From positions 62,001 to 126,000 of the forward strand of contig NZ_BMWE01000010.1 in NCBI RefSeq assembly GCF_014651075.1: DNA of 64,000 bases, written 5' to 3'. This document shows, in pieces, positions 16,938 through 25,434 of this stretch. The position numbers were made by a program, and so were the translations under genes. The stretch's first letter is position 1; the number at the start of each line of letters is the position of its first letter. A model generated the notes under the pieces. The model did no database searches. It was not told the DNA's origin and worked only from the letters and a program-made list of their open reading frames with translations. The DNA comes from Streptomyces djakartensis (lineage in GTDB: Bacteria; Actinomycetota; Actinomycetes; Streptomycetales; Streptomycetaceae).

Positions 16938-18512
16938 TCACCGGCCGGACCCCAGAATCCCCCGCAGGCTGTCACCGGCCGCCGCGACGGCCGACTGCGG
17001 CTTCGGGTCGGGGTTCTTCTTGCAGACCGCGTCGGCGACGCCGTTGCCCTGCGGGACCTTGCCGTTGGTGAGGTACGCCGCGAGGTGCTTGTCGAGGCAG
17101 GCGTTGCCGCTCAGCGTGATGCCGTGGTTGCCGCCGCCCTGCTCGACCACCAGGCTGGAGCCCTTCAGCAGCCGGTGCATGGTGACACCGCCCTGGTACG
17201 GGGTGGCCGCGTCGTCCGTCGCCTGGAACAGCAGGACCGGCGGAAGCTTGGCGTTGGCGACGTTCACCGGCTTCAGCGACTTCGTCGGCCAGAACGCGCA
17301 CGGCGCGTTGTACCAGGCGTTGTTCCAGGCCATGAAGGGGGCCTTCTCGTACACCGCCCAGTTGTCCTTGCGCCACTGCTTCCAGTCGCGCGGCCAGGAC
17401 GCGTCACGGCACTGCACCGAGGTGTAGACGCTGTAGCCGTTGTCACCGGAGGCGTCGATGGCGGCGATGTCGTCGTACGCCTTGACGAGCGCGGCGGTGT
17501 CCTTCTTGTTGACGTACGCCGAGAACGTCTGGGCGAGCGTGGGCCAGTAGCCGTTGTTGTAGCCGCCGGGTATGAAGATGTCCTCCAGCTCGGAGGCGCC
17601 CACCTTGCCGCCCGCGGGCTTCTTGGCCAGGGCCGCCCGCATGGCGTACCACTTGGCCTCGATCTTCTTCGGGTCGGTGCCGAGCTTGTAGGTGGAGTCG
17701 TACTTGGCGATCCACGCCATCAGCGCCTTGTGGCGCTTGTCGAAGGCGTAGTCCTGCTGGAGGTTGTCGTCGTACCAGACGCCGGTCGGGTCGACGATCG
17801 AGTCCAGCACCAGGCGCCGCACCCGCTCGGGGTACATCTTGGCGTAGACCGCGCCCAGGTAGGTGCCGTACGAGTAGCCGAAGTAGTTGATCTTCGACGC
17901 GCCGAGGGCCTTGCGGATGGAGTCCATGTCCTTCACGGCGCTGACCGTGTCGATGTACGGCAGGACGTCCTTGTACTTCCTGCCGCAGGCCTGGGCGAAG
18001 GCCTTGGCACGGTCGAGGTTGGCCTTCTCGATCGCCGGCGTGCCGGGCACGGAGTCGGGGCGCACCGGATCGAAGTGGCCCGGCTTGCAGTCGAGGGCGG
18101 GCCGGCTCTTGCCCACGCCGCGCGGGTCGAAGCCGACGACGTCGTACTGGGCGGCGACCTCCTTGGGCAGCGAGGACGCGACGAACGAGGCCAGTGACAG
18201 GCCGCTGCCGCCGGGTCCGCCGGGGTTGACGAGCAGCGGGCCCTGGGACTTCGACGCGGTGTGCGGCACGCGGGACAGCGCCAGCGTGATCTGCTTGCCC
18301 GCGGGCTTCGCGTAGTCGAGCGGCACCTTCACCGACGCGCACTGGAGCGTCGGGGAGTCGTCCGTACCGCACTTCTTCCAAGTGACCTTCGCCGCCGCGG
18401 TCGTCAGGGCGGTGTTCGCGGACTGCGACGCGTCGGCGCTGGCGGGAGCGGCGGTGAGCGTCCCGGCCAGCACGACCGTGGCGCCGCACAGTACGGCTGC
18501 GCTTCTTCTCAT
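16938..18512 (-). CDS. Secreted tripeptidyl-aminopeptidase-type alpha/beta hydrolase
   Basis: A 524-residue S33-family exopeptidase like the Streptomyces Tap/SlpD/SlpE enzymes, which release N-terminal tripeptides from secreted proteins. A signal peptide (MRRSAAVLCGATVVLAGTLT, cleaved around ASA) precedes the mature chain. The oxyanion region LLVNPGGPGGSGLS is at about residue 93, the serine nucleophile is S214 in FGYSYGTYLG, the Asp lies in FQATDDAATPYQGG, and the His in QGGGNHGITLSG. Extra cysteines (QCRDASWP, NAPCAFWP) fit an extracellular enzyme. It ends at a strong hairpin. Confidence 0.93.
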   Translation of the reverse strand: MRRSAAVLCGATVVLAGTLTAAPASADASQSANTALTTAAAKVTWKKCGTDDSPTLQCASVKVPLDYAKPAGKQITLALSRVPHTASKSQGPLLVNPGGPGGSGLSLASFVASSLPKEVAAQYDVVGFDPRGVGKSRPALDCKPGHFDPVRPDSVPGTPAIEKANLDRAKAFAQACGRKYKDVLPYIDTVSAVKDMDSIRKALGASKINYFGYSYGTYLGAVYAKMYPERVRRLVLDSIVDPTGVWYDDNLQQDYAFDKRHKALMAWIAKYDSTYKLGTDPKKIEAKWYAMRAALAKKPAGGKVGASELEDIFIPGGYNNGYWPTLAQTFSAYVNKKDTAALVKAYDDIAAIDASGDNGYSVYTSVQCRDASWPRDWKQWRKDNWAVYEKAPFMAWNNAWYNAPCAFWPTKSLKPVNVANAKLPPVLLFQATDDAATPYQGGVTMHRLLKGSSLVVEQGGGNHGITLSGNACLDKHLAAYLTNGKVPQGNGVADAVCKKNPDPKPQSAVAAAGDSLRGILGSGR

Positions 18513-18642
18513 GGAGTTCTCTCAGAACGGTGAGGGGGGTTCAGACCCGCGAGTGACGCGGGCCGTTGCCGCATCCTTTCGGAAGAGCGGGTGCCGAAAG
18601 AACGTCTTCGACAAGATTTGACCGAACCGAGTCTTCGAACGT

Positions 18643-18678
18643 GCGGTGGGCCCCCCGCGAACCCCGGGCGCCCACCGC
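18643..18678. terminator. Hairpin downstream of the endoglucanase gene
   Basis: A 9-bp stem (18643-18651 with 18670-18678) and an 18-base GC-rich loop lie about 90 bases past the stop of the leftward endoglucanase gene. The rest of 18513-18767 shows only a promoter-like region for the peptidase gene. Confidence 0.5.
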
Positions 18679-18767
18679 TCTTCTGGTGCCGCTCTTTTCG
18701 TACCGCTGCCCAATGCCGTGCCCTCCCGACCGATGAAACCGACAGGCCGAGGGGACGCGCACACCGG

Positions 18768-20288
18768 TCACGCAGCCGTGCAGCTCACCTCCGGCACGCC
18801 CCCGCCCCCGGGCGAGCCCCCGAACCCGAAGCTCGTCGAACCTCCCACCGGCACACTCCCGTTGTGCCCGGCGTTGACGGCGGCGACGGTCGCCCCGCTC
18901 TGGGTGTGCGACGCGTTCCACATGCTCGTGACCTTCTGGGAGCCGCTCCATGTCCAGGTGACCTTCCAGGACTTCAGCGGAACGGTCCCGGTGTTGGTCA
19001 CCTTCACCTCGGCGTTGAAGCCGCCGCCCCAGTCGCTGCTGACCGTGTACGCGGCGGTGCAGCGGGCCGTGCCGCCGCCGGGGTCACCCGGGCCGCCCGG
19101 GCCGGGCCCGGTGCCGCCGCCCCCGAAGCCCGGCGCCTTGACGGCCGAGAGGTACCCGTCCTTCACGGTGTCCACGGTCTGCCAGTCGTCCTTCAGGATG
19201 CCCCCGGTGTCACCGGAGTTGGGGTTCCAGGACCAGAACGTCCAGTGGATGCTGTCGGCGCCGTACGCCGAGGTCGAGCGCAGGTACTTCACCAGCTCCG
19301 ATAGCCACTTCTGGTCGACCGCCGGCTGGAGTGTCGTACCGAACTCGCCCAGCCACACCGGGGCGATGTTCTGCTTGAAGACGTAGCCCCAGTACTTGTC
19401 CCAGATGCCCGGCAGGTTGGAGGGGAAGGACGGGTCGCCGAACCACGGTTGCTGGGCCACCGAGGTGGCGTAGTCGTGGGCCGAGTACACCAGCCGTCCG
19501 GGGACGTCGAGCTGGACCGGGTGCTGGGCGACGCCCATCAGGTTGCCGCCCCACCAGCCGTTCGCGCCGTTGTGCGACTGCACGCCCTCGACCATGATCA
19601 GCAGCTCGGGGTTGACCGACAGCACCGCGTTGCCCGCCCGCTGGGCGGCCAGGCGCCAGTCCCGGGCCGTGTCGCCGCAGCCCCAGCAGGCCGGGTCATG
19701 GGGCTCGTTGTGCAGGTCGATGCCGATGACCGTGGAGTTGCCCTGGTACCGGGCCGCCAGGGCCTTGAGGTTGGCGATCCACGTCGACTCGGGGACCGAC
19801 GCCGTGTACCAGAGCGCCGACTGGCCCGCCGCGTCCGGGCGGTGCCGGTCGAGGACGACCTTCAGTCCGGCCTGGCCCGCGTAGGCCACGATCCGGTCCA
19901 GGACCTGGAGGGACGTCAGCCCGCGCAGGTCGGTGTTCTTGCCGTCGTGGCTGATGCTGTCGGGCATGGTGCCGGGCTTGAGGATGTCGTCGCTGTAGGG
20001 CATCCGGATGGTGTTGTAGCCCAGCGACCTCATCTGGTCGATCATGCTCTTGTAGTCGCGGGCCCACAGGCCGTGGACGACGTGGGTGTCGGTCTCGAAG
20101 CCGAACCAGTTGATGCCGGCGATGCGGACCGGCTGCCCGGCCGCGTCGAGGATCTGCCGGCCGCTGGTGTGCCAGTAACCGGCGCCGGCGGCCTTCGCGT
20201 CCACGTCGGCGTGTGCCGAGTGCACACCCGCCAGCGGTAACAGGAGCGCCGCGGCGACACACAGCGCTCTGCGCAGAGTGCGGAACAT
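18768..20288 (-). CDS. Secreted GH5 endo-beta-1,4-glucanase with C-terminal CBM2
   Basis: A 506-residue cellulase. The signal peptide MFRTLRRALCVAAALLLPLA ends near HSAHA. The GH5 domain runs from about residue 30 to 365, with the acid/base Glu in IDLHNEPHDP and the nucleophile Glu in WLGEFGTTL. A Gly/Pro linker leads to a family 2 cellulose-binding module of about 100 residues (CTAAYTVSSDWGGGFNAEV, VTWTWSGSQKVTSMWNA). ATG at 20288 gives a clean signal peptide; the longer open frame upstream would read through the CebR box. Codon 17, in the signal peptide, is TTA (20238-20240), so translation should depend on the bldA leucyl-tRNA. Confidence 0.95.
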   Translation of the reverse strand: MFRTLRRALCVAAALLLPLAGVHSAHADVDAKAAGAGYWHTSGRQILDAAGQPVRIAGINWFGFETDTHVVHGLWARDYKSMIDQMRSLGYNTIRMPYSDDILKPGTMPDSISHDGKNTDLRGLTSLQVLDRIVAYAGQAGLKVVLDRHRPDAAGQSALWYTASVPESTWIANLKALAARYQGNSTVIGIDLHNEPHDPACWGCGDTARDWRLAAQRAGNAVLSVNPELLIMVEGVQSHNGANGWWGGNLMGVAQHPVQLDVPGRLVYSAHDYATSVAQQPWFGDPSFPSNLPGIWDKYWGYVFKQNIAPVWLGEFGTTLQPAVDQKWLSELVKYLRSTSAYGADSIHWTFWSWNPNSGDTGGILKDDWQTVDTVKDGYLSAVKAPGFGGGGTGPGPGGPGDPGGGTARCTAAYTVSSDWGGGFNAEVKVTNTGTVPLKSWKVTWTWSGSQKVTSMWNASHTQSGATVAAVNAGHNGSVPVGGSTSFGFGGSPGGGGVPEVSCTAA

Positions 20289-20333
20289 GTGGCTGCTTCC
20301 TCTCGGGTTCCTCTGGGAGGGGGAGGCGCGGCA

Positions 20334-20351
20334 CATGGGAGCGCTCCCATG
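20334..20351. promoter_or_regulatory. CebR box
   Basis: The 14-mer TGGGAGCGCTCCCA (20336-20349) is the known CebR operator of Streptomyces cellulose/cellobiose genes; here the dyad extends to 18 perfect bases. It lies 46 bases upstream of the endoglucanase start. CebR repression is relieved by cello-oligosaccharides. Confidence 0.93.
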
Positions 20352-20445
20352 AAGCCGCGCACCTCCCAGAGAACTGATGCACCATGAGCACGTCAAGCCT
20401 CCGGGACCGAGCACCGCAAGGATCACCGCCCACGGCGCGCTCCCG

Positions 20446-21114
20446 TCAGCGGCCGGCGAGAAGCCCGTCCACCAGGGCCCGGAGCCCCTCCTGATAGGTG
20501 TCCTCGGCGGTCAGGGGAGCCCAACGGTCCGCGAGCTGCGCCAAGCGGGGGAGCTCGCCCGGGTCGAGATCGGCGAAGACCTGCTCCCGGTAGGTCACAC
20601 GGTCGTCGCTCGCGCGCCGGCGGGCCGCCGCCGTCCTGACCACGAGCTCCCCGGCGGTGTAGTACCAGATCGCACGGTAGCCGTGCACGGCCCGGTCGGG
20701 CGAGAGGCCGCATTCGACCAGGCCGTCGACGATCTGCTCGACGAACCACAGCGCGCTCGTGGAGAGCAGGTCATCGGCGGTCAGCACCTCCACGCTCCAT
20801 GGACAGGCCGCGAGCGCCGCGTGGATGGCGGTGGCGGCCACGACGACCCGCTCGCGGGGGTGGGCGGGCAGCTCCGGCCGGCGCAGGGTCCGGGCGGCGT
20901 GGTCGTCCAGCAGGAGGACGAGCAGTTCCTCCTTGTCGCGGACGTGGTGGTAGAGCGCCATCGGCGTACTGCCGACTTCCATGGCCAGCCGCCGCATGGT
21001 CAGCCGGTCCACCCCTGCCTCATCCACGATCCGGCGGGCCGCCGCAAGGATCTCCTCGCGGGAGATGCGGGGCGGCCGGCCCGGGGTCTTGCGTGGTGCG
21101 GACGGTTGCGGCAT
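20446..21114 (-). CDS. TetR/AcrR-family transcriptional regulator
   Basis: A 222-residue TetR-family repressor. The N-terminal helix-turn-helix covers about residues 18-62 (ISREEILAAARRIVDEAG, RLTMRRLAMEVGSTPMALYH). The all-helical C-terminal ligand-binding part resembles the tetracycline-repressor C-terminal class. ATG at 21114 is used; two further ATGs lie three and four codons upstream. It is divergent from an MFS efflux gene, with an interrupted palindrome at 21163-21184 overlapping that gene's start, so it most likely represses the exporter until a drug-like ligand binds. Confidence 0.9.
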   Translation of the reverse strand: MPQPSAPRKTPGRPPRISREEILAAARRIVDEAGVDRLTMRRLAMEVGSTPMALYHHVRDKEELLVLLLDDHAARTLRRPELPAHPRERVVVAATAIHAALAACPWSVEVLTADDLLSTSALWFVEQIVDGLVECGLSPDRAVHGYRAIWYYTAGELVVRTAAARRRASDDRVTYREQVFADLDPGELPRLAQLADRWAPLTAEDTYQEGLRALVDGLLAGR

Positions 21115-21162
21115 GCCGCCCATCATCGCGCAGGTGTCGACAACGCCGAACTCCGAGGCTAA

Positions 21163-21184
21163 GTTTTCGTACATGTATAGAAAC
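21163..21184. promoter_or_regulatory. Candidate TetR operator overlapping the MFS start
   Basis: An interrupted palindrome: GTTT-N3-TACATGTA-N3-AAAC. A TAAGTT -10-like hexamer (21160-21165) lies seven bases before the ATG at 21173, suggesting a leaderless transcript blocked by repressor bound on its start. Confidence 0.55.
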
Positions 21185-22621
21185 TCTCGCGGGAGGCCCG
21201 GAGTGGTGCTGGCGGCGGCGGCCGTCGCCCAGTTCGTCGTCGCCCTGGACATGTCCGTGGTCAACGTCGCGTTACCCGAGATCCGCACGGCGCTGGGCTT
21301 CGCGCCGCTCGACCTGTCGTGGGTCGTGCACGCGTACGCGCTCGCGTTCGGCGGGTTCCTGCTGTTGGGGGGACGCGCTTGCGACCTCTACGGCCGGCGT
21401 CGGATGTTCGTGCTGGGGCTGGCCGTCTTCGGGCTCTGCTCGCTGGTGGGAGGGTTGGCCCAGGACCCCGGGCAACTGGTCGCCGCCCGGGCCGGACAGG
21501 GACTGGGCGCCGCCGCAGCCGCGCCGGCCGCGCTGGCGATGCTCACCACCACCTTCGCCGAAGGCCACCGGCGCGTCCGGGCGCTGGGGGTGTGGAGCGC
21601 GGTGAACGCCGCGGGCGGAGCACTGGGTGTGCTGGTGGGTGGACTGCTGACCGAGTACGCGACCTGGCGCTGGGTCATGCTGATCAACCTGCCCATCGTC
21701 GCGGTGGCTCTCGCGCTGGTCCTCGCGGGTGTGCCGGCCGGGGCGTCACCCGCCCGGCGCGAGAGGCTGGACGCGCTGGGCGCCGTCCTGGCGACAGGCG
21801 GAGTCGGGTTCCTGGTGCTCGGTGTCGTCCGCACCGACACCCTGGGCTGGAGTTCCCCGGTGACGTGGGCGACCCTCGCCGCCGCGGCCGTGCTGCTCGC
21901 CGCCTTCGTTCTCGCCGAGGCGAGGGTCGCCACACCTCTGCTGCGCCTCGGCCTGCTGCGCAGCCGCTGGGTCGCCGGCGCGAACGTGCTGGTGTTCCTG
22001 GCCGCGGCCGGGCAGTTCACGGCGTTCTACTTCGTGTCCCTGTACATGCAGCAGGTCCTGGGCATGGGTGCCGCGGCGACCGGCACCGCGTTCCTGCCCT
22101 TCTCCCTGGGCCTGGTCGCGGGAACCATGGTCGCGACCCGCGTCACCGCGTCCCGCTCCCCCCGTGCGTCCCTGGTGCCCGGTGCCCTGCTGGCCGCCGC
22201 GGGCCTGGCCTGGTTCGCCCTCATCAGCCCCGACGGCGGCTTCCTCACCGACGTCCTCGGACCGTCCCTCGTCACCAGTGCCGGCGCCGGGCTGGTCCTG
22301 GCTCCGGTCGCCGCCGCGGCCACCACCGGCGTCGCTCCGCGTGAGGCCGGTATGGCGTCCGGCCTGATGAACAGCTCCCGCCAACTCGGCGGTTCCATCG
22401 GCCTGGCCGTCCTGGGCACCCTCGCCGCGCACCGCACGGGGACGGCCACCGACCCCGCCGCGCTCAACGATGGCTACGCCTTGGGCCTGGCCGTCGCCGC
22501 CGCCGTTTTCGTGCTCGCGGCGGTCACGGCGGTCGGCGTACTGCCGCGCCGCCGAGCCGTGGCCCCGGTGCCGCGGTCCACCGACCCCGCGAAGAACCAG
22601 CTGGAAGGAACTCCGTCATGA
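21173..22621 (+). CDS. MFS efflux transporter, DHA2 (14-TM) family, with a TTA codon
   Basis: A 482-residue drug:H+ antiporter of the EmrB/QacA type: LDMSVVNVALPEIRTALGF in TM1, the motif A loop GGRACDLYGRRRMFVLGL, and motif C-like GVWSAVNAAGGALGVLVGG. About fourteen membrane segments are predicted. The ATG at 21173 fits a leaderless start; a GTG at 21203 with GGGAGG upstream is the alternative. Codon 34 is TTA (21272-21274, in VNVALPE), one of only two in this window, implying bldA dependence. It is divergent from the TetR gene and overlaps the cupin gene by ATGA. Confidence 0.92.
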   Translation: MYRNSRGRPGVVLAAAAVAQFVVALDMSVVNVALPEIRTALGFAPLDLSWVVHAYALAFGGFLLLGGRACDLYGRRRMFVLGLAVFGLCSLVGGLAQDPGQLVAARAGQGLGAAAAAPAALAMLTTTFAEGHRRVRALGVWSAVNAAGGALGVLVGGLLTEYATWRWVMLINLPIVAVALALVLAGVPAGASPARRERLDALGAVLATGGVGFLVLGVVRTDTLGWSSPVTWATLAAAAVLLAAFVLAEARVATPLLRLGLLRSRWVAGANVLVFLAAAGQFTAFYFVSLYMQQVLGMGAAATGTAFLPFSLGLVAGTMVATRVTASRSPRASLVPGALLAAAGLAWFALISPDGGFLTDVLGPSLVTSAGAGLVLAPVAAAATTGVAPREAGMASGLMNSSRQLGGSIGLAVLGTLAAHRTGTATDPAALNDGYALGLAVAAAVFVLAAVTAVGVLPRRRAVAPVPRSTDPAKNQLEGTPS

Positions 22622-23013
22622 CGGCCCCCACCATCGATCTGTTCGCCTCGGCGCTGCTCTTCCACTCCGACGGCGACGTCCGGGCCGTCGAGCGGCGGAT
22701 GACGGGCAGCGGCTCCGGCGCCTGGCAGATCGCCGCGTTCCACGTCGAGACCGACGCCGACGTGCACGCCGACCACTGGGAGATGCACCCGCGGGCCGAG
22801 GAAGCGGTGTGCTGTCTCACCGGCGGCGTCCGCCTCTACTTCCGTCCCGACGTGCCCGGCGGGGCCGAGGAGATGGTGCGGTTGCGAGCGGGCGCAGCCG
22901 TGATCGTCCCCCGCGGCCGCTGGCACCGCCTGGAACTGGACGCCCCCAGCGACCTGATGTCGATCACCCTTCGCGACGGCACCCGCCTCGAGAGGCGCAC
23001 CGGCACCCGGTGA
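22618..23013 (+). CDS. Small cupin-domain protein
   Basis: A 131-residue single-domain cupin. The barrel motifs are DVHADHWEMHPRAEEAVCCL, carrying the usual His and Glu metal-ligand positions, and later AAVIVPRGRWHRLEL. It overlaps the MFS gene stop by four bases (ATGA), so it is translationally coupled and under the same TetR control. Cupins beside exporters may bind or modify the exported compound; the function here is unknown. Confidence 0.85.
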   Translation: MTAPTIDLFASALLFHSDGDVRAVERRMTGSGSGAWQIAAFHVETDADVHADHWEMHPRAEEAVCCLTGGVRLYFRPDVPGGAEEMVRLRAGAAVIVPRGRWHRLELDAPSDLMSITLRDGTRLERRTGTR

Positions 23014-23073
23014 CCGGGAAGTGGCCCGGCCCGGAACGGGGCTGCCGGGCCTGCCTCCCGGCGCCGCAGTCCG

Positions 23074-24051
23074 CTACCTCCTGCGCCGCAGCCCCCGCAG
23101 ACCGAGCAGGGCGACGCAGGCCACGGCCACGGCGATGGCGCCGGTCTTGAGGTTGCCGCTCAGTCCGTCGCCGCTGTCCGCGCCGTCCCCTGCGGCCGAA
23201 CTCCCGCCGCCGGACGACGACTTCCCGCCGCCCCCGGGAGCCTCCTGCCCCTCCACGGGGCTGTCTGCCCCTTCCGCGCCGTACATCAGCCGCTTCCCGT
23301 CGGCGGTGTAGGTGACGGACTCGCCCTGCCCGAGGAACGGCACGCCGAGCCGCTTCTCCCGCTTGATCCTCCCGCCGTTCCAGTCGTACGCGATCGCGCC
23401 GAAGTAGCTGCGCACGACGAGGTGTTCACCGTCCGGGGAGAGCGTGGCGTCGGTGGCCTCCAGGTCGGGAACGGACGCGACGGGCTTGAAGACGTTCGTC
23501 CCGGAGACGGAGAGACGGGCGGGTCCTTCGTAGAGGTGCCCGCCCTTCTCGTTCTTGTCGACGATGTAGGCCCGTCCGGTCTTCGGGTGCACCACGAGGG
23601 ACTCGGCGTCCCGGGCCCCGTCGGAGTACTTCACGACGTACTGCGTGGCCCGGACCGTCCGGTCCTCCAGCGTCTTCGGCTCGGGCAGCTCGTAGATCCA
23701 CACGTGGGGCCAGCCGCCGCCGAGGTTGTCGCCGATGTCACCGACGTAGATCCGGTCGCCCGGCCCGATGGAGATGGCCTCGACGTCCCGTGGCGTGCCC
23801 ACCCCGGTGAGGGTGAGGCGGGCGACGGTCTCGCCCGTCCTGCTGTCGACGGCGTAGATGTAGGGCCCGTCGTCGCTGTCGTTGTGCGTCCAGTAGACGC
23901 CGGGATGCCGGCGGGATGCGGCGAGACCGCTGGACTCCGTGATGCGCGGGTCCTTGATGGTGAAGTCCTCGTCGGCATCGGCGGCGGAGGCGGGCACCGC
24001 GAAGGCACCGACGAGGAGGGCCGCGGCGAGCAGGGCGAACGGTCTGCGCAT
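23074..24051 (-). CDS. Membrane-anchored secreted beta-propeller protein
   Basis: A 325-residue protein with a signal peptide (MRRPFALLAAALLVGAFAVP, cleaved near ASA). Repeated blade-like strands follow, such as GVYWTHNDSDDGPYIYAVD, RIYVGDIGDNLGG, GRAYIVDKNEKGGHLYEG and GEHLVVRSYFGAIAYDW. A Gly/Ser-rich stalk leads to one C-terminal membrane helix (GAIAVAVACVALLGL) ending in RGLRRRR, so the propeller is displayed outside the cell. Related proteins are annotated as esterase-like or WD40-like, but no catalytic triad is evident. The ATG at 24051 is the only start giving a clean signal peptide. Confidence 0.85.
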   Translation of the reverse strand: MRRPFALLAAALLVGAFAVPASAADADEDFTIKDPRITESSGLAASRRHPGVYWTHNDSDDGPYIYAVDSRTGETVARLTLTGVGTPRDVEAISIGPGDRIYVGDIGDNLGGGWPHVWIYELPEPKTLEDRTVRATQYVVKYSDGARDAESLVVHPKTGRAYIVDKNEKGGHLYEGPARLSVSGTNVFKPVASVPDLEATDATLSPDGEHLVVRSYFGAIAYDWNGGRIKREKRLGVPFLGQGESVTYTADGKRLMYGAEGADSPVEGQEAPGGGGKSSSGGGSSAAGDGADSGDGLSGNLKTGAIAVAVACVALLGLRGLRRRR

Positions 24052-24176
24052 GCCCCAAGCCTGCCACCCCGCTCGGCGGTTCAGCGGCTGCGACCGATCA
24101 AAAGCGTACGCGGCCGGCCGACACGCGTGGCCCGACTCACACCCCACCCGGCTCCTTGATCCAGCATCATGAGCGG

Positions 24177-24851
24177 ATGCTCAGGTTCATGCCCGTCGGT
24201 GACTCCATGACGATCGGAAGCGCGGGCGAACACACTTGGCGCCACCGGCTGTGGCAGCACCTGCGCCGATCGTACGGCGGCCCCTTCACCCTCGTCGGCC
24301 CGCGAGAGACGCTCTACGACAAGGTCGCCGACGCCCCCACGTCGTACGCCTACGCCGACCCGGGCTTCCCGCGCGCCCACCTGGCCGGCTGGGGCGAGGG
24401 CTGGCTGCACATGGCCCCGCTGATCGGTGAGGCCGTGCGGTCGTGCCGGGCCGACGTCCTCCTGGTGTCCCTGGGCCTGATCGACCTGGGCTTCTACACG
24501 AACGCCGAGCAGACGGCGGAGAACGTACGGCGCTTCGTGGCGGAGGCGAGGGCGGCGAACCCGCGGGTGCGGATCGTGGTGCTCCCGGTCATCCCGAACG
24601 TCCGGGCGGAGTCGGACGCCTCCTTCGCGGCGCAGGTGACCCGCTTCAACGAACTGCTCGCGAAGGCGGTCGCCGACCTGGACGAGCCCCGTTCACCCCT
24701 CCTCCTGGCCTCCCCGCCACCGTCGTACGACATCCATCTCGACACCTACGACGGCACGCACCCGAACGCGAGCGGCGAGCACAGGATCGCCGAGGCGTTC
24801 GCGGAGGCGATGTACCAGGCGTGGGACGTCGGCGATCACTACGGCGACTGA
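24177..24851 (+). CDS. SGNH/GDSL-family hydrolase
   Basis: A 224-residue SGNH esterase-type protein. Block I is MPVGDSMTIGSAGEHTWRHR with the nucleophile Ser. The Asn of block III is not clear in VSLGLIDLGF. Block V is DTYDGTHPNASGEH with the catalytic Asp and His. There is no signal peptide, so it is probably cytoplasmic. ATG at 24177 starts just before block I. It resembles the GDSL-like domains found in Streptomyces secondary metabolism and polysaccharide deacetylation, but the substrate is unknown. Confidence 0.85.
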   Translation: MLRFMPVGDSMTIGSAGEHTWRHRLWQHLRRSYGGPFTLVGPRETLYDKVADAPTSYAYADPGFPRAHLAGWGEGWLHMAPLIGEAVRSCRADVLLVSLGLIDLGFYTNAEQTAENVRRFVAEARAANPRVRIVVLPVIPNVRAESDASFAAQVTRFNELLAKAVADLDEPRSPLLLASPPPSYDIHLDTYDGTHPNASGEHRIAEAFAEAMYQAWDVGDHYGD

Positions 24852-24873
24852 TCGTCGACACACGTGCCGAGGG

Positions 24874-25302
24874 CTAGAGGTTGTCCCCCCAGCCCTCCTG
24901 GATCATGGTCTGAAACGCCCACCTCCCGCCCCGCTTGAGCAGGATGTCGGCGTACCTGAGCTGCCGGGAGTGGCCGTCCACCGTCATGGTCGAATCCGTG
25001 AACACCACGGCCATCGAGGAGGACAGGAAGACCGGGGTGCGGGTGGACTCGAAGGTGATGTCCTCGCTTCCCTCTCCCATCACATGGGTCATGGCCGTCA
25101 CGAACCGCTCACGGTCCCACTGCGCCGACCGGCCGTCGGCCGCCGAGTCGTCGCTCACGAGGTTGAGCGGAAACACCGCCATGTCCGCCATGCGCTCGAC
25201 GTCACGCTTGCCGCTCGCCGCGTCGTACTCCGCGAACCAGGCGTCCAGGCTCGCGCGGTCCTCGGTGGTCGCGGTGTATCCGGTGTCGGGCAGGAAAGTC
25301 AC
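24874..25302 (-). CDS. NTF2-like/SnoaL-fold protein (DUF4440 type)
   Basis: A 142-residue cone-shaped NTF2-like protein. A helical N-terminus (EDRASLDAWFAEYDAASGKRDVERMADM) is followed by long strands (VVFTDSTMTVDGHSRQLRYADILLKRGGRWAFQTMIQEGW). Such proteins serve as small isomerases, cyclases or ligand binders. It is divergent from the aldo/keto reductase gene, across an AT-rich region with two mirror-image motifs, so the two may share regulation. No specific reaction can be assigned. Confidence 0.82.
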   Translation of the reverse strand: MTFLPDTGYTATTEDRASLDAWFAEYDAASGKRDVERMADMAVFPLNLVSDDSAADGRSAQWDRERFVTAMTHVMGEGSEDITFESTRTPVFLSSSMAVVFTDSTMTVDGHSRQLRYADILLKRGGRWAFQTMIQEGWGDNL

Positions 25303-25315
25303 GCGAACCCCTCAC

Positions 25316-25384
25316 TAATCAAATTTATCTAGCTGGGCTACCGCAAGGACCTTACCTCACTCCAGCACTAGCCAAACTTGATTA
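25316..25384. promoter_or_regulatory. AT-rich divergent control region with mirrored 11-base motifs
   Basis: TAATCAAATTT (25316-25326) and its near mirror AAACTTGATTA (25374-25384) flank the centre of the NTF2-like/aldo-keto reductase divergent promoter region. The low GC content stands out from the surroundings. Confidence 0.4.
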
Positions 25385-25434
25385 ATGCGCTGGGGATTGC
25401 CTAGAGCGCACTCCACGCGGCTAGCGTGCGGGCC

